Shown here piece by piece: positions 6,958 through 14,347 of a DNA stretch of 14,484 bases. Numbering within the stretch: the stretch's first letter is position 1; the number at the start of each line of letters is the position of its first letter. Below the pieces are notes generated by a model. The model did no database searches and was not told the DNA's origin. It worked only from the letters and a program-made list of their open reading frames with translations. Origin of the DNA: an uncultured Ruminococcus sp. GTDB lineage: Bacteria > Bacillota > Clostridia > Oscillospirales > Ruminococcaceae. The translations under genes and the position numbers were made by a program. The stretch spans positions 1 through 14,484 of the forward strand of contig USEH01000035.1 in the NCBI GenBank assembly GCA_900553675.1. The letters run 5' to 3'.

Positions 6958-6993
6958 ATTTTTTCGAGAATTTTTCGGGATTTTTTTCGGGAT
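6958..6993. repeat. short tandem repeat of TTTTTCGGGA units
   Basis: Three imperfect units of about 11-12 nt (TTTTTTCGAGA, then two of TTTTTCGGGA type) lie between pheT and ireB. TCGGG (6987-6991) can also pair with CCCGA (7000-7004). On the minus strand the tract is A-rich, not U-rich, so it does not make a standard terminator for pheT. No other pheT terminator is evident. Confidence 0.5.
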
Positions 6994-7007
6994 CATCCGC
7001 CCGAGAT

Positions 7008-9395
7008 TTATCTCACATCTGCGTCTATAGCTTTCAGAGCCTTTACTACTCGCTTCATAGCGGCGTCTGCCTGCTCGTCGGTGAGGGTTCCTTCGTGCGA
7101 GCGCATTACTATCGAGAACGCAACCGACTTTTTGCCCGCACTGATCTGCGCGCCCTTGTAAACGTCGAACAGCTTGATTTTTTCAAGAGTTGCGCCAACA
7201 GCACCCTTTATAAGCTTTTCAAGCGACGCCACAGGTATCTCGTCGTCGCAGACAAAAGCAATGTCTCTTGTGGTGGCGGGGTACTTTGGAAGCGGCTTGT
7301 AGACCTTTTCGGGGATGTTTATATCCAAAAGCTCGGTGATAAGCACCTTTGCTGCGTATGCGCGGACGGATATGCCGTAGTTTTCCAGCACCTGCGGGTG
7401 AAGCTCGCCAAAAATGGCTATCGGCTTGTCGCCTATCTTGGCTATTGCCACTCTTCCCGGGTGGAACGAAGCTGCCTCGCCGAAGCCGCAGCCGTCAGAA
7501 GCCGCCTCGACCTCGTAATCAGATATTCCTATAGCCTCAAACAGACCCTCAACCGCGCCCTTAACGCTGTAGAAATCGTCGCCCTCGCCGTACATTCCTA
7601 TGCAGAGTCTTACAGGCTCGTTGGGGAGCTTGCCCGGCTCGGTGGGGATGTACTCGGTTCCTATCTCAAACAAAGCGGCTTCGGGGTTTCTGAGGTTGTA
7701 GTTTCTTGCAATAACCTCGCACATAGACGGAAGGATGGTGGTTCTCATAACAGAAGTGTCCTCGCCCAGCGGGTTGGTTATAACAACGCCGTCGCGAAGC
7801 TTGCTGTCTGTAGGAAGACAGATTTTGTCATAGTACTTGGGAGATATGAACGAGAAGGTGTTTATCTGGTTTAAGCCCATTGCTATGCACGCCTGCTCTA
7901 CCCTTCTTTCAAGCTTCTGCTTGTCGGTAAGCTTGGCGTTTGCGATTCCGGTGATTATGGTGCCCGGGATGTTGTTGTAGCCATAGAATCTTGCTATTTC
8001 CTCGGCAATATCCGCCTTGGATTCGATATCTATTCTGAACGAAGGCGAGTAAACAATGCCGTCTTTTACCTCAAAGTCTATCTTTTCAAGATATTCTACC
8101 ATCTTCTCAGCGGGGATGTTTGTTCCCAAGAACTTATTAGTCCAATCAGGCTCGAACGGAACGGTTACCTGAGGCTTGGTGTTGTAGTCCCTGTCGATGA
8201 CGGCATTAAGAGGCTCGCCGCAGCCAAGCAGCTCGCAAAGCTCGAAGGCGCGCAGGATCGCGGGCATACAGCCGTGAGCGTCCAGACCCTTTTCAAAGCG
8301 GGCGGAAGCGTCGGTTCTCATGCCGAGCTTCTTTGCGGTTCTGCGAACAGACGCGCCGTTGAAGCAGGCAGATTCAAACACAACGGTTGTGGTGTCGTCC
8401 ATAATTCCCGAAAATTCGCCGCCCATTACTCCCGCAACTGCAACCGGCTTTTCGGCGTCCGCAATGACGAGCATCTCGCTTGAGAGCTTGCGCTCTACGC
8501 CGTCAAGGGTGGTTATGGTTTCGCCGTCGTGTGCGTTGCGAACGTTGATATGTCCGCCTGAAAGATGCCTTATATCAAAGGCGTGCATAGGCTGACCGTA
8601 TTCCAGCATAACCCAGTTTGTTATATCAACAAGGTTGTTAATAGGTCTTACGCCGCTTGCGCGAAGCCTTTCGCGCATCCATCTGGGAGAAGGAGCAATC
8701 TTGACATTTTTAACAATGCCGCCGATATATCTGGGGCAAAGCTCGGTGTTGCTGATTTCAATGCTCAGATACTTATTTATATCCTCGTTTATGCCCTTAT
8801 ATTCGGGATATTTGTATTTCATCGGCTTGTTGAAGGTTGCCGCAGCCTCTCTTGCAAGTCCCAGAACGCTTAAGCAGTCGGCGCGGTTGGAGGTTATTTC
8901 AAACTCGACGGTTGTATCGTCAAAGCCAAGTGCCGCGTGGATATCGTCGCCAGGCTTGCAGTCCTCCTCTATTACGAACACTCCCTCGGGGTCGGCGTAG
9001 GGAAAATCGTGAAGAGTGAGACCCAGAGTGTCCAGTCCGCAGAACATGCCATAGCTTTCCACTCCGCGGATCTTGCCCTTTTTGATTTTTCCCTCGGGAA
9101 GGCTTGCGCCATCTAAAGCAACCGGCACAAGGTCGCCCTCTTTAACATTTTTGGCGTTGGTTACTATCTGCACGGGCTCATCTTTTCCGATATCCACCGA
9201 GCAGACAAACAAAGCGTCGGCGTTTTCGTGCTTGCCCTTTGAAAGGATTTTGCCCACAACGGTGTTTGTTACCTTTGCTCCCTCGGCTTCGTAGCCTTCA
9301 ACCTTGGAGCCGGTCATAGTCATATCATAGCAGAACTGCTTTATAGGCTCGTCTATTTCAACATAGTCGTTGAGCCATTTCATTGATAAATCCAT
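7008..9395 (-). CDS. pheT: phenylalanine--tRNA ligase, beta subunit
   Basis: A 795-residue protein of normal length for bacterial PheT. With PheS it forms the alpha2-beta2 enzyme that charges tRNA-Phe with phenylalanine in the cytoplasm. The order of domains is typical: an N-terminal [10 protein letters not shown] start, an EMAP/OB-type tRNA-binding domain (about 40-150, with [20 protein letters not shown] and [15 protein letters not shown]), the B3/4 editing domain (about 210-390, [22 protein letters not shown]), the B5 domain (about 405-475, ending [13 protein letters not shown]), a catalytically inactive synthetase-like core, and the FDX-ACB anticodon-binding domain at the C-terminus ([16 protein letters not shown]). 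AAGGAGG lies in the 22-nt gap after pheS, so the two genes are co-transcribed and under the T-box leader upstream. Nothing is broken or missing. Confidence 0.98.
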   Translation of the reverse strand: MDLSMKWLNDYVEIDEPIKQFCYDMTMTGSKVEGYEAEGAKVTNTVVGKILSKGKHENADALFVCSVDIGKDEPVQIVTNAKNVKEGDLVPVALDGASLPEGKIKKGKIRGVESYGMFCGLDTLGLTLHDFPYADPEGVFVIEEDCKPGDDIHAALGFDDTTVEFEITSNRADCLSVLGLAREAAATFNKPMKYKYPEYKGINEDINKYLSIEISNTELCPRYIGGIVKNVKIAPSPRWMRERLRASGVRPINNLVDITNWVMLEYGQPMHAFDIRHLSGGHINVRNAHDGETITTLDGVERKLSSEMLVIADAEKPVAVAGVMGGEFSGIMDDTTTVVFESACFNGASVRRTAKKLGMRTDASARFEKGLDAHGCMPAILRAFELCELLGCGEPLNAVIDRDYNTKPQVTVPFEPDWTNKFLGTNIPAEKMVEYLEKIDFEVKDGIVYSPSFRIDIESKADIAEEIARFYGYNNIPGTIITGIANAKLTDKQKLERRVEQACIAMGLNQINTFSFISPKYYDKICLPTDSKLRDGVVITNPLGEDTSVMRTTILPSMCEVIARNYNLRNPEAALFEIGTEYIPTEPGKLPNEPVRLCIGMYGEGDDFYSVKGAVEGLFEAIGISDYEVEAASDGCGFGEAASFHPGRVAIAKIGDKPIAIFGELHPQVLENYGISVRAYAAKVLITELLDINIPEKVYKPLPKYPATTRDIAFVCDDEIPVASLEKLIKGAVGATLEKIKLFDVYKGAQISAGKKSVAFSIVMRSHEGTLTDEQADAAMKRVVKALKAIDADVR

Positions 9396-9417
9396 AATTA
9401 GTCTTACCTCCTTATCC

Positions 9418-10437
9418 TTAGAACTGATTTAAGAAGCGCAGGTCGTTTTCGTATAAAAGTCTCATATCGTTTATGCCGTATTTAGCCATGACGATTCTTT
9501 CAAGACCCAAACCGAATGCGAAACCGGAATAAACCTCAGGGTCGATTCCGCACTGACGCAGAACCTTGGGGTGAACCATTCCCGCGCCCAAAAGCTCAAC
9601 ATATCCCTCATTTTTGCACATCGAGCAGCCCTTGCCGCCGCAATTGAAGCAGGTTATATCAACCTCTGCCGACGGCTCGGTGAACGGAAAGTGGTGCGGG
9701 CGAAGCCTTATCTTGCAGTCCTCGCCGTATAAACGCTTCATAAGCATTTCAAGGGTGCCGTTAAGGTCAGCCATGGTTATGCCCTTGTCGACAACAAGCG
9801 CTTCCATCTGGTGGAAGATGGGAGAGTGGGTGGCGTCCACCGCGTCGGAGCGGTAAACTCTGCCGGGGGCGATTATTCTTATCGGGGGCTTTTGATTCTC
9901 CATAACATGCACCTGAATTGAGGAGGTCTGAGTTCTTAAAAGAACGTTGTCCGAGATGTAGAATGTATCCTGAGTGTCCCTTGCGGGGTGATCCGGCGGG
10001 AGGTTTAAAGCCTCAAAGTTGTAATAGTCGTACTCGACCTCGGGACCCTCGGCTATGTCAAAGCCCATGCCCAGAAAGATTTCTTCGATTTCGTTTAAAA
10101 CGGCATTGTAGGGATGGAGCTTGCCCACCTTAAGCGGCTTGCCTGGCAGAGTTACGTCGAGCTTCTCCTCCTTAAGTCTGCGAGCTGCCAATGCTGCCTT
10201 AAGCTCGGCAGAGCGTGCGGAGATAGCCTCCTCGATATCCGCCCTTATCTTGTTTGCAAGCTGACCGATTACGGGGCGTTCCTCGGCGGAAAGGGTTGAC
10301 ATCTGCTTTAGTATTGCGGTAAGCTCACCTTTTTTGCCTAAGAACTTAACTCTTAAGCTTTCAAGCTCGGCGCTGTCATGAATTTTTTCAAGCTCCTGCT
10401 TTGCCGCGAGCTCGATATTCTGAAGTTGCTGCTTCAT
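9418..10437 (-). CDS. pheS: phenylalanine--tRNA ligase, alpha subunit
   Basis: The start is placed at 10437 (MKQQLQNIE), with AAAGGA 9 nt upstream; an in-frame ATG at 10455 would put that site inside the gene. The 339-residue product carries the N-terminal coiled-coil tRNA arm (about 1-85), then the class II synthetase core: [66 protein letters not shown] with the CxxC-type [12 protein letters not shown], and the motif 3 region [17 protein letters not shown]. PheS binds ATP and phenylalanine and forms the aminoacyl adenylate. The gene begins 30 nt after the stop codon of the flavoprotein gene with no promoter or terminator between them, so flavoprotein, pheS and pheT form one transcript. All signature motifs are intact. 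Confidence 0.98.
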   Translation of the reverse strand: MKQQLQNIELAAKQELEKIHDSAELESLRVKFLGKKGELTAILKQMSTLSAEERPVIGQLANKIRADIEEAISARSAELKAALAARRLKEEKLDVTLPGKPLKVGKLHPYNAVLNEIEEIFLGMGFDIAEGPEVEYDYYNFEALNLPPDHPARDTQDTFYISDNVLLRTQTSSIQVHVMENQKPPIRIIAPGRVYRSDAVDATHSPIFHQMEALVVDKGITMADLNGTLEMLMKRLYGEDCKIRLRPHHFPFTEPSAEVDITCFNCGGKGCSMCKNEGYVELLGAGMVHPKVLRQCGIDPEVYSGFAFGLGLERIVMAKYGINDMRLLYENDLRFLNQF

Positions 10438-10467
10438 TTCTTCATTTCCTTTCATTATTGAATTATA

Positions 10468-11511
10468 TTATATATGCTTTAACGATTTTACGCCGCTTTG
10501 CAAAACGGCTCTGCGCAAAATCGGGTTATACATAAACGGGCATTTAAGCATTTTCAAAAACAGCTTAAATCGCAGCTTTTGAGTCTTTGCGCGATACTCA
10601 GCGCAGGGGTCGCGCACCTCAAACGCCATCGCTGCATACTCGCCGCAGCGCATTGCCCAGCTTATTCCTTCAAGCGAGCTTGGGCTGATGAATCCGCCCG
10701 CTTCTCCTAAAAGAAGCACGCCGTTTCCGCCCGAAATTATCTCACGCGGGCGTTGAGGACGGCAGACCATGCAGGCTTCGTCCATAAGCTTATCTCCGAA
10801 CTCAAAGCCGTGTTTTTGGGCGGATTTCAGCTGAGCGTTGAAATTATCGCGGCAGCCTTTCGGCGCGAACGCCCCGCCGTAGATCATATAATCGTCTTTC
10901 GAGATCGACCACGAGCAGCAGTCGGAGGTTGCCCTGTCGAAAACGCAGGAATAAAACGGCGCGATTTCTCTGCCCGAAAACCACTGCTGAATAGCCACAT
11001 ACCGCCGGATTTTCACATTCGGGAAGAAGGTTCTTCGCACAATCGAATTTGCGCCGTCTGCCCCGACTATATATTCGGCGGTTACGGATTTATCCTCGCC
11101 GTTTTCGAGATATTTAGCTTCAAAGCCGCCGTCTATGCGCTTGACAGCCGTGCAGCGTGCGTTGATTTTTGTCACCCTTTCGGGAATCAGTGAGCGCAGC
11201 CACTCGTCGAACTTCTCCCTGTCCATATTGAGATATGAACGCTGATAAAGCCGTATCTTACCAAGCGAAAGGTCGATAGTCTTCACAGCAAAAATCTGCG
11301 GTGTGACTAAAATTTCCTTTGGCAGAGTAAGCTCAGAGCGGGCTAAAAACTTTTGCGCGTCGGGCGACAGAAGACCGCCGCAGGGCTTAGGGCGCTCACC
11401 CTCAAGTCCCGATTTATCCATCACCGCAATTTTAAGCCCCAAAGGGGCAAGCCGAGCAAGAGTTGAACCTGCTGGTCCTGCGCCGATAATCAAAATGTTG
11501 TAATCAGTCAT
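10468..11511 (-). CDS. geranylgeranyl-reductase-family FAD-dependent oxidoreductase
   Basis: The start is placed at 11511 (MTDYNILII), because the longer reading frame to 11574 runs through the T-box terminator. The ribosome site is weak (TTGGAAA). The 347-residue product has the N-terminal dinucleotide fold GAGPAG (10-15), the RPKPCGG segment (40-46) typical of this family, GADGANS (150-156) and the second FAD-binding motif VLLLGEAGGFISPSSLEGI (266-284). Family members reduce isoprenoid chains (chlorophyll or archaeal lipid pathways) or act as related flavin monooxygenase-fold enzymes; many clostridial members have no assigned substrate, and I would not assign one here. It lies between a phenylalanine T-box and pheS, so its expression should follow phenylalanine-tRNA charging. 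Whether it acts on an aromatic compound or is a chance passenger is unknown. It lacks an obvious signal peptide. Confidence 0.85.
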   Translation of the reverse strand: MTDYNILIIGAGPAGSTLARLAPLGLKIAVMDKSGLEGERPKPCGGLLSPDAQKFLARSELTLPKEILVTPQIFAVKTIDLSLGKIRLYQRSYLNMDREKFDEWLRSLIPERVTKINARCTAVKRIDGGFEAKYLENGEDKSVTAEYIVGADGANSIVRRTFFPNVKIRRYVAIQQWFSGREIAPFYSCVFDRATSDCCSWSISKDDYMIYGGAFAPKGCRDNFNAQLKSAQKHGFEFGDKLMDEACMVCRPQRPREIISGGNGVLLLGEAGGFISPSSLEGISWAMRCGEYAAMAFEVRDPCAEYRAKTQKLRFKLFLKMLKCPFMYNPILRRAVLQSGVKSLKHI

Positions 11512-11523
11512 AATAAAATTTCC

Positions 11524-11558
11524 AATAAAAAACAGCCCTGCCCCAAACGGGACAAGAC
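11524..11558 (-). terminator. regulated terminator of the T-box leader
   Basis: On the minus strand GTCTTGTCCC (11549-11558) pairs with GGGGCAGGGC (11535-11544) across a GTTT loop over 10 positions with wobbles, then TGTTTTTTATT. The 5' arm contains the UCUUGUCCC that also completes the antiterminator, so the two structures exclude each other. It ends about 13 nt before the flavoprotein ATG. Confidence 0.9.
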
Positions 11559-11761
11559 TAACCTTGCAAACCACCCATTTTTTCGGAAGCTGATAACGAA
11601 GTTATTTCCACTTCTTAACCCCTTAACGTGAGGTTACCGTTTCCACCTACAACCGCGCAAAACACGGCTTCAGCGGAACCGCTCGGAAGTGAACTTCGGT
11701 GTTGGCAGAATGAAAAGCTTGCAGCAAAATGCTTTTCTCTCTAAAATCCGCCTGAATAAGT

Positions 11762-11942
11762 ACCCTTAATACTGATTAATGCTTAATATTATTGTACCCT
11801 AACACGGCATTAATGGAACCTCAACACAACATTAAGGGAACCTAAAATGGCATTAAGGGAACCTTAATGCCTGCATTTATGCTTAGCGTTAATGCACATT
11901 AAGACAAAGTCTTAATGCTGCATTAAAGCTTAGCATTAATGC
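11762..11942. repeat. CATTAA-rich tandem and inverted repeat tract inside T-box Stem I
   Basis: Three tandem units of 21-22 nt share the core CATTAA(G/T)GGAACC (11800-11820, 11821-11842, 11843-11863). GGCATTAAGG (11849-11858) pairs perfectly with CCTTAATGCC (11862-11871). A larger hairpin has arms 11889-11905 and 11909-11926 around an AAA loop, with one bulge. Similar CATTAA/TTAATG pieces continue on both sides (11762-11790 and 11927-11942). The tract has no coding potential. It separates the two halves of the 5' strand of Stem I, so in RNA it should stick out as one or more extra hairpins. Confidence 0.8.
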
Positions 11943-11987
11943 TTCACGTACTCTCTTCGTCACAGCGTTTAATATAATATATAGGTG

Positions 11988-12016
11988 ATTATATCACAAC
12001 TCTGAAAATAAATCAA
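11988..12016 (-). promoter_or_regulatory. promoter of the T-box/flavoprotein/pheST operon
   Basis: On the minus strand TTGATT (12011-12016), 17 nt, then a perfect TATAAT (11988-11993) preceded by TGA (extended -10). The predicted start near 11981 is just before the first paired bases of the T-box Stem I. It lies about 30 nt after the radC stop codon. Confidence 0.78.
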
Positions 12017-12044
12017 CCGTTTTTAAAAAAATTTTCTTGCGATA

Positions 12045-12716
12045 TCATAACATACGGGATATCATATTTTCGGCAAGCATACTTTTCGCACCGTCTTCGC
12101 CAATGATAACATGCTCGATAAGCGTTATTCCAAGCTCATCAAGATATTTACAGAGCTTGTTTGTCACCCTAAAGTCGGCGTCGGACGGCGTACTCGGCGC
12201 TCCGGGATGGTTATGTGCGATTATGCAGAGCTTACATCCCGAATTAACCACCTTTCTCAAAAGCTCGTCCTTATTGAACGTGACGATTTTCTGATCTCCC
12301 CTTGCGATTATTGCGTAATCAATTACTTTAAGGTCAGAGTTGAGGCATACAATCCTCAATTCCTCCACATTCATTCCTTTATAGGTCTCATTAAAAAATT
12401 CGCACGCCTCCGCAGGCGAGCTTAAAACCCTTCCTATTCCAGACTGAACCAGCCGTCTTGTGGAGATTTCGATTATCAGCCTTATAAGAAACGTCGTGTC
12501 ATCGTCGATATCCGCATCATTTATCAGCTCAGCAGTGGTAATACCCATAATATTATCCATATGCTGATATTTCTTAAGCAGAAGGTCGGCAAGAGCTTCA
12601 GGAGCTTTTACCGTGTCCGAAAAGGAAAGAATACCGCTGAGAAGCCGGCGATCGCTTATAAAGCTTGTATCCTCGTTTAAAAAGTATTCTTTAAGCCTTT
12701 TCTTGTGTTTATCCAT
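12045..12716 (-). CDS. radC: RadC-family JAB/MPN-domain protein
   Basis: The start is placed at 12716 (MDKHKKRLKEYF), with AAAGGA 9 nt upstream; an in-frame ATG at 12734 overlaps that site. The 223-residue product has the N-terminal helical half of RadC (about 1-95, a helix-hairpin-helix-like region) and the C-terminal JAB/MPN metal domain (about 100-222). The metal motif is complete: His168-Asn-His170, seven residues, Ser178, two residues, Asp181. RadC was named after a DNA-repair phenotype later attributed to another gene; its real role is unsettled, and the JAMM fold suggests metal-dependent peptidase or nuclease activity. It is divergent from uxaC and upstream of, but separate from, the T-box operon. 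No strong terminator follows before the next promoter, so some readthrough into the leader is possible. The length is typical. Confidence 0.93.
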   Translation of the reverse strand: MDKHKKRLKEYFLNEDTSFISDRRLLSGILSFSDTVKAPEALADLLLKKYQHMDNIMGITTAELINDADIDDDTTFLIRLIIEISTRRLVQSGIGRVLSSPAEACEFFNETYKGMNVEELRIVCLNSDLKVIDYAIIARGDQKIVTFNKDELLRKVVNSGCKLCIIAHNHPGAPSTPSDADFRVTNKLCKYLDELGITLIEHVIIGEDGAKSMLAENMISRML

Positions 12717-12777
12717 TGCGTGTTTTCCTTTCAAAAAAAAATTCCGGATGTTTTGCGAAATATTATCTTATAATATC

Positions 12778-12805
12778 TTGAAACTTCCTTGAAATGTGTT
12801 ATAAT
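12778..12805 (+). promoter_or_regulatory. promoter of uxaC with upstream palindrome
   Basis: TTGAAA (12778-12783), 16 nt, then TATAAT (12800-12805); predicted start near 12812 and a leader of about 90 nt. A perfect inverted repeat, ATATTAT-CTT-ATAATAT (12760-12776), ends 1 nt before the -35 box and may be an operator or A/T-rich upstream element. Confidence 0.65.
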
Positions 12806-12855
12806 AGCATTGAGCCAATACGATACACCCGCTTATTCAGGGCTACACACAATTA

Positions 12856-12884
12856 ATAATACATTAACATCACGATAATGTCAA
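12856..12884 (-). promoter_or_regulatory. candidate promoter of radC inside the uxaC leader
   Basis: On the minus strand TTGACA (12879-12884), 17 nt, then TATTAT (12856-12861), 6/6 and 5/6 to consensus. The predicted start near 12849 gives a radC leader of about 130 nt. The box overlaps the uxaC leader just before its ribosome site, so the two promoters face each other. Confidence 0.55.
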
Positions 12885-12901
12885 TAGGAGGAAGAACGAT
12901 C

Positions 12902-14302
12902 ATGTCATTTATCAACGACAATTTCATGCTGAAAAACGAAACGGCAAAACTTCTTTACAACAAGTATGCCAAGGACATGCCGATTGTGGACTATCACTGC
13001 CACATAAGCCCCCGCGAGATTTACGAGGACAAGCGCTTTGACAGCATTACCGAGCTCTGGCTTGGCGGCGACCACTACAAGTGGAGACTTATCCGCTCAA
13101 ACGGCGTTTCTGAAGAGGAAATCACAGGAAATGCAGACCCCAAGACCAAATTCATTCGCTTTGCCGAGGCTCTTTCAAAGTCCATCGGCAACCCGATGTA
13201 TCACTGGACACATCTCGAGCTTAAAAGATACTTCGGCTACGACGGCATTTTAAACGCCGACACTGCCGAGGAGGTCTACGAGCTTTGCAACAAAAAGCTC
13301 CGCGAGCCCGAAATGAGCGCAAGAGGTATCATAAACGCCTCAAACGTAAAGATGATAGGCACCACCGACGACCCTATAGATTCGCTGGAGTGGCATATCA
13401 AGCTTGCGGCAGACAAATCCTTCAAAACCCGTGTTTGCCCCTCCTTCCGTCCCGACAAGGCGGTAAACATTGACAAGGCAGGCTTTGCCGACTACATAGC
13501 TGCTCTTTCAAAGGCTGCGGATATGCCGATTGAGTCGGCGGACGACGTTAAGGCGGATCTGACAAAGCGTCTTGCATTCTTCTGCGAAAACGGCTGTCTT
13601 GCCACCGACCACGGACTTGACTACATGGTTTACTCCCCAGCTTCGGAGGACGAGGTAAACGCCATCTTCAAAAAAGCCATAAGCGGCGAGGCTGTCACCC
13701 GCGAGGAGGGAGACAAGTACAAAACCGCAATCCTTGTTCATCTCGGCAAGGAGTATGCAAAGCGCGGAATCGTTATGCAGATTCACTACGGCGCGCAGCG
13801 CAACGTCAACGAGCGCACATTTAAGGCATTGGGTGCCGACACCGGCTACGACTGCATTGCCACCCGCGACTGCGCCATTGAGATGACCGGCTTTTTAAAC
13901 GCTTTAGAAAAGGATAACGCCCTGCCCAAGACGATTTTATATTCGCTCAACCCCAACGACAACGAGGCGTTAGACACCATTATAGGCAGCTTCCAGGGCG
14001 TTGAGGTTCCGGGCAAGATTCAGCACGGCTCGGCTTGGTGGTTCTCCGATTCGCAGATCGGAATGGAGGCTCAGCTCCGCTCTCTGGCAAGCCTTTCGAT
14101 TTTAGGCAACTTTATAGGTATGCTCACTGATTCAAGAAGCTTCCTTTCATACACCCGTCACGAATATTTCCGCAGAATCCTTTGCAATATAATCGGCAAA
14201 TGGGTTGAGGAAGGCGAGTATCCGTTTGATGAGAAGGCGCTCGGTGAGATTGTCAGCGATATCTCTTACAACAATGCTGCACGGTATTTTGGAATTGAGT
14301 GA
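12902..14302 (+). CDS. uxaC: glucuronate/galacturonate isomerase (uronate isomerase)
   Basis: The start is placed at 12902 (MSFINDNFML), about 10 nt after AGGAGG; an earlier in-frame ATG at 12878 precedes that site. The 466-residue product matches E. coli UxaC (about 470) throughout: the metal motif DYHCH (30-34), LWLGGDHYKWRLIRSNGV, IGNPMYHWTHLELKRYFG, VCPSFRPDK, MQIHYGAQRN, GSAWWFSDSQIGMEAQ and the C-terminal LTDSRSFLSYTRHEYFRR. It is an amidohydrolase-fold enzyme that converts D-glucuronate to D-fructuronate and D-galacturonate to D-tagaturonate, the first step of hexuronate breakdown to 2-keto-3-deoxygluconate. It appears to be monocistronic here: a repeat containing a terminator-like hairpin follows. 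Later pathway genes (uxuA, uxuB, kdgK) are not in view. Regulation is probably by a uronate-responsive factor at the promoter palindrome (inference). Confidence 0.97.
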   Translation: MSFINDNFMLKNETAKLLYNKYAKDMPIVDYHCHISPREIYEDKRFDSITELWLGGDHYKWRLIRSNGVSEEEITGNADPKTKFIRFAEALSKSIGNPMYHWTHLELKRYFGYDGILNADTAEEVYELCNKKLREPEMSARGIINASNVKMIGTTDDPIDSLEWHIKLAADKSFKTRVCPSFRPDKAVNIDKAGFADYIAALSKAADMPIESADDVKADLTKRLAFFCENGCLATDHGLDYMVYSPASEDEVNAIFKKAISGEAVTREEGDKYKTAILVHLGKEYAKRGIVMQIHYGAQRNVNERTFKALGADTGYDCIATRDCAIEMTGFLNALEKDNALPKTILYSLNPNDNEALDTIIGSFQGVEVPGKIQHGSAWWFSDSQIGMEAQLRSLASLSILGNFIGMLTDSRSFLSYTRHEYFRRILCNIIGKWVEEGEYPFDEKALGEIVSDISYNNAARYFGIE

Positions 14303-14347
14303 TTAGTTATAGGTAAATTTGATTGGTATTTTATAGTTTGTTATAGA

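Larger units (their letters stand above)
11524..11981 (-). ncRNA. T-box riboswitch, phenylalanine-specific, with an expanded Stem I
   Basis: Read on the minus strand from about 11981. The Stem I base (AACGCT 11964-11969 with AGCGGTT) is followed by GACGAAGAGAGTAC. The specifier strand is GAAG-UUC-A-CUUCC-GAGC; UUC (11691-11693) encodes Phe and its spacing to the 3' A and GAGC fits the Bacillus glyQS layout. The distal part has GGCGGA/TCTGCC, AGAGAG and AAAAGC/GCTTTT with loop GCTGCAA. A Stem II pseudoknot follows: AACCTC (11630-11635) with GGGGTT (11617-11622), AACG (11638-11641) with loop CGTT (11625-11628). Stem III is around ATAAC-TTC-GTTAT. The antiterminator is ATGGG, a 7-nt bulge UGGUUUG (UGGU at 11570-11573 fits the ACCA end of tRNA-Phe), CAAGG/UCUUG and CCCGT. 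It competes with the terminator at 11535-11558. Default is termination; uncharged tRNA-Phe should allow readthrough. About 190 nt of repeats interrupt Stem I. Confidence 0.88.

Noticed and set aside
6987..7004. Terminator after pheT
   Set aside because: The 5-bp TCGGG/CCCGA stem is followed on the minus strand by A residues rather than U residues.
7095..7874. Open frame of 259 codons on the plus strand within pheT
   Set aside because: It lies opposite conserved PheT domains and its product has no recognisable motif.
10753..11193. Open frame on the plus strand opposite the flavoprotein gene
   Set aside because: The flavoprotein has both FAD motifs in the other frame; this one shows no family resemblance.
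11512..11574. 21-residue N-terminal extension of the flavoprotein
   Set aside because: It is a translation through the T-box antiterminator and terminator; the dinucleotide-binding fold begins properly at MTDYNILII.
11638..11655. TAGGTGGAAACGG on the minus strand as the T-box antiterminator motif
   Set aside because: It is too far from the terminator and takes part in the Stem II pseudoknot; the ATGGGTGGT segment at 11570-11578 pairs properly with the terminator arm and offers UGGU for the tRNA end.
11686..11688. Second UUC on the specifier strand as the specifier codon
   Set aside because: It falls in the lower helix next to GAGC. The first UUC (11691-11693), followed by A, has the correct spacing. 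Both would read Phe, so specificity is unaffected.
11762..11942. CRISPR array
   Set aside because: The units are adjacent and degenerate with no unique spacers, no cas genes are near, and the tract lies inside a T-box stem.
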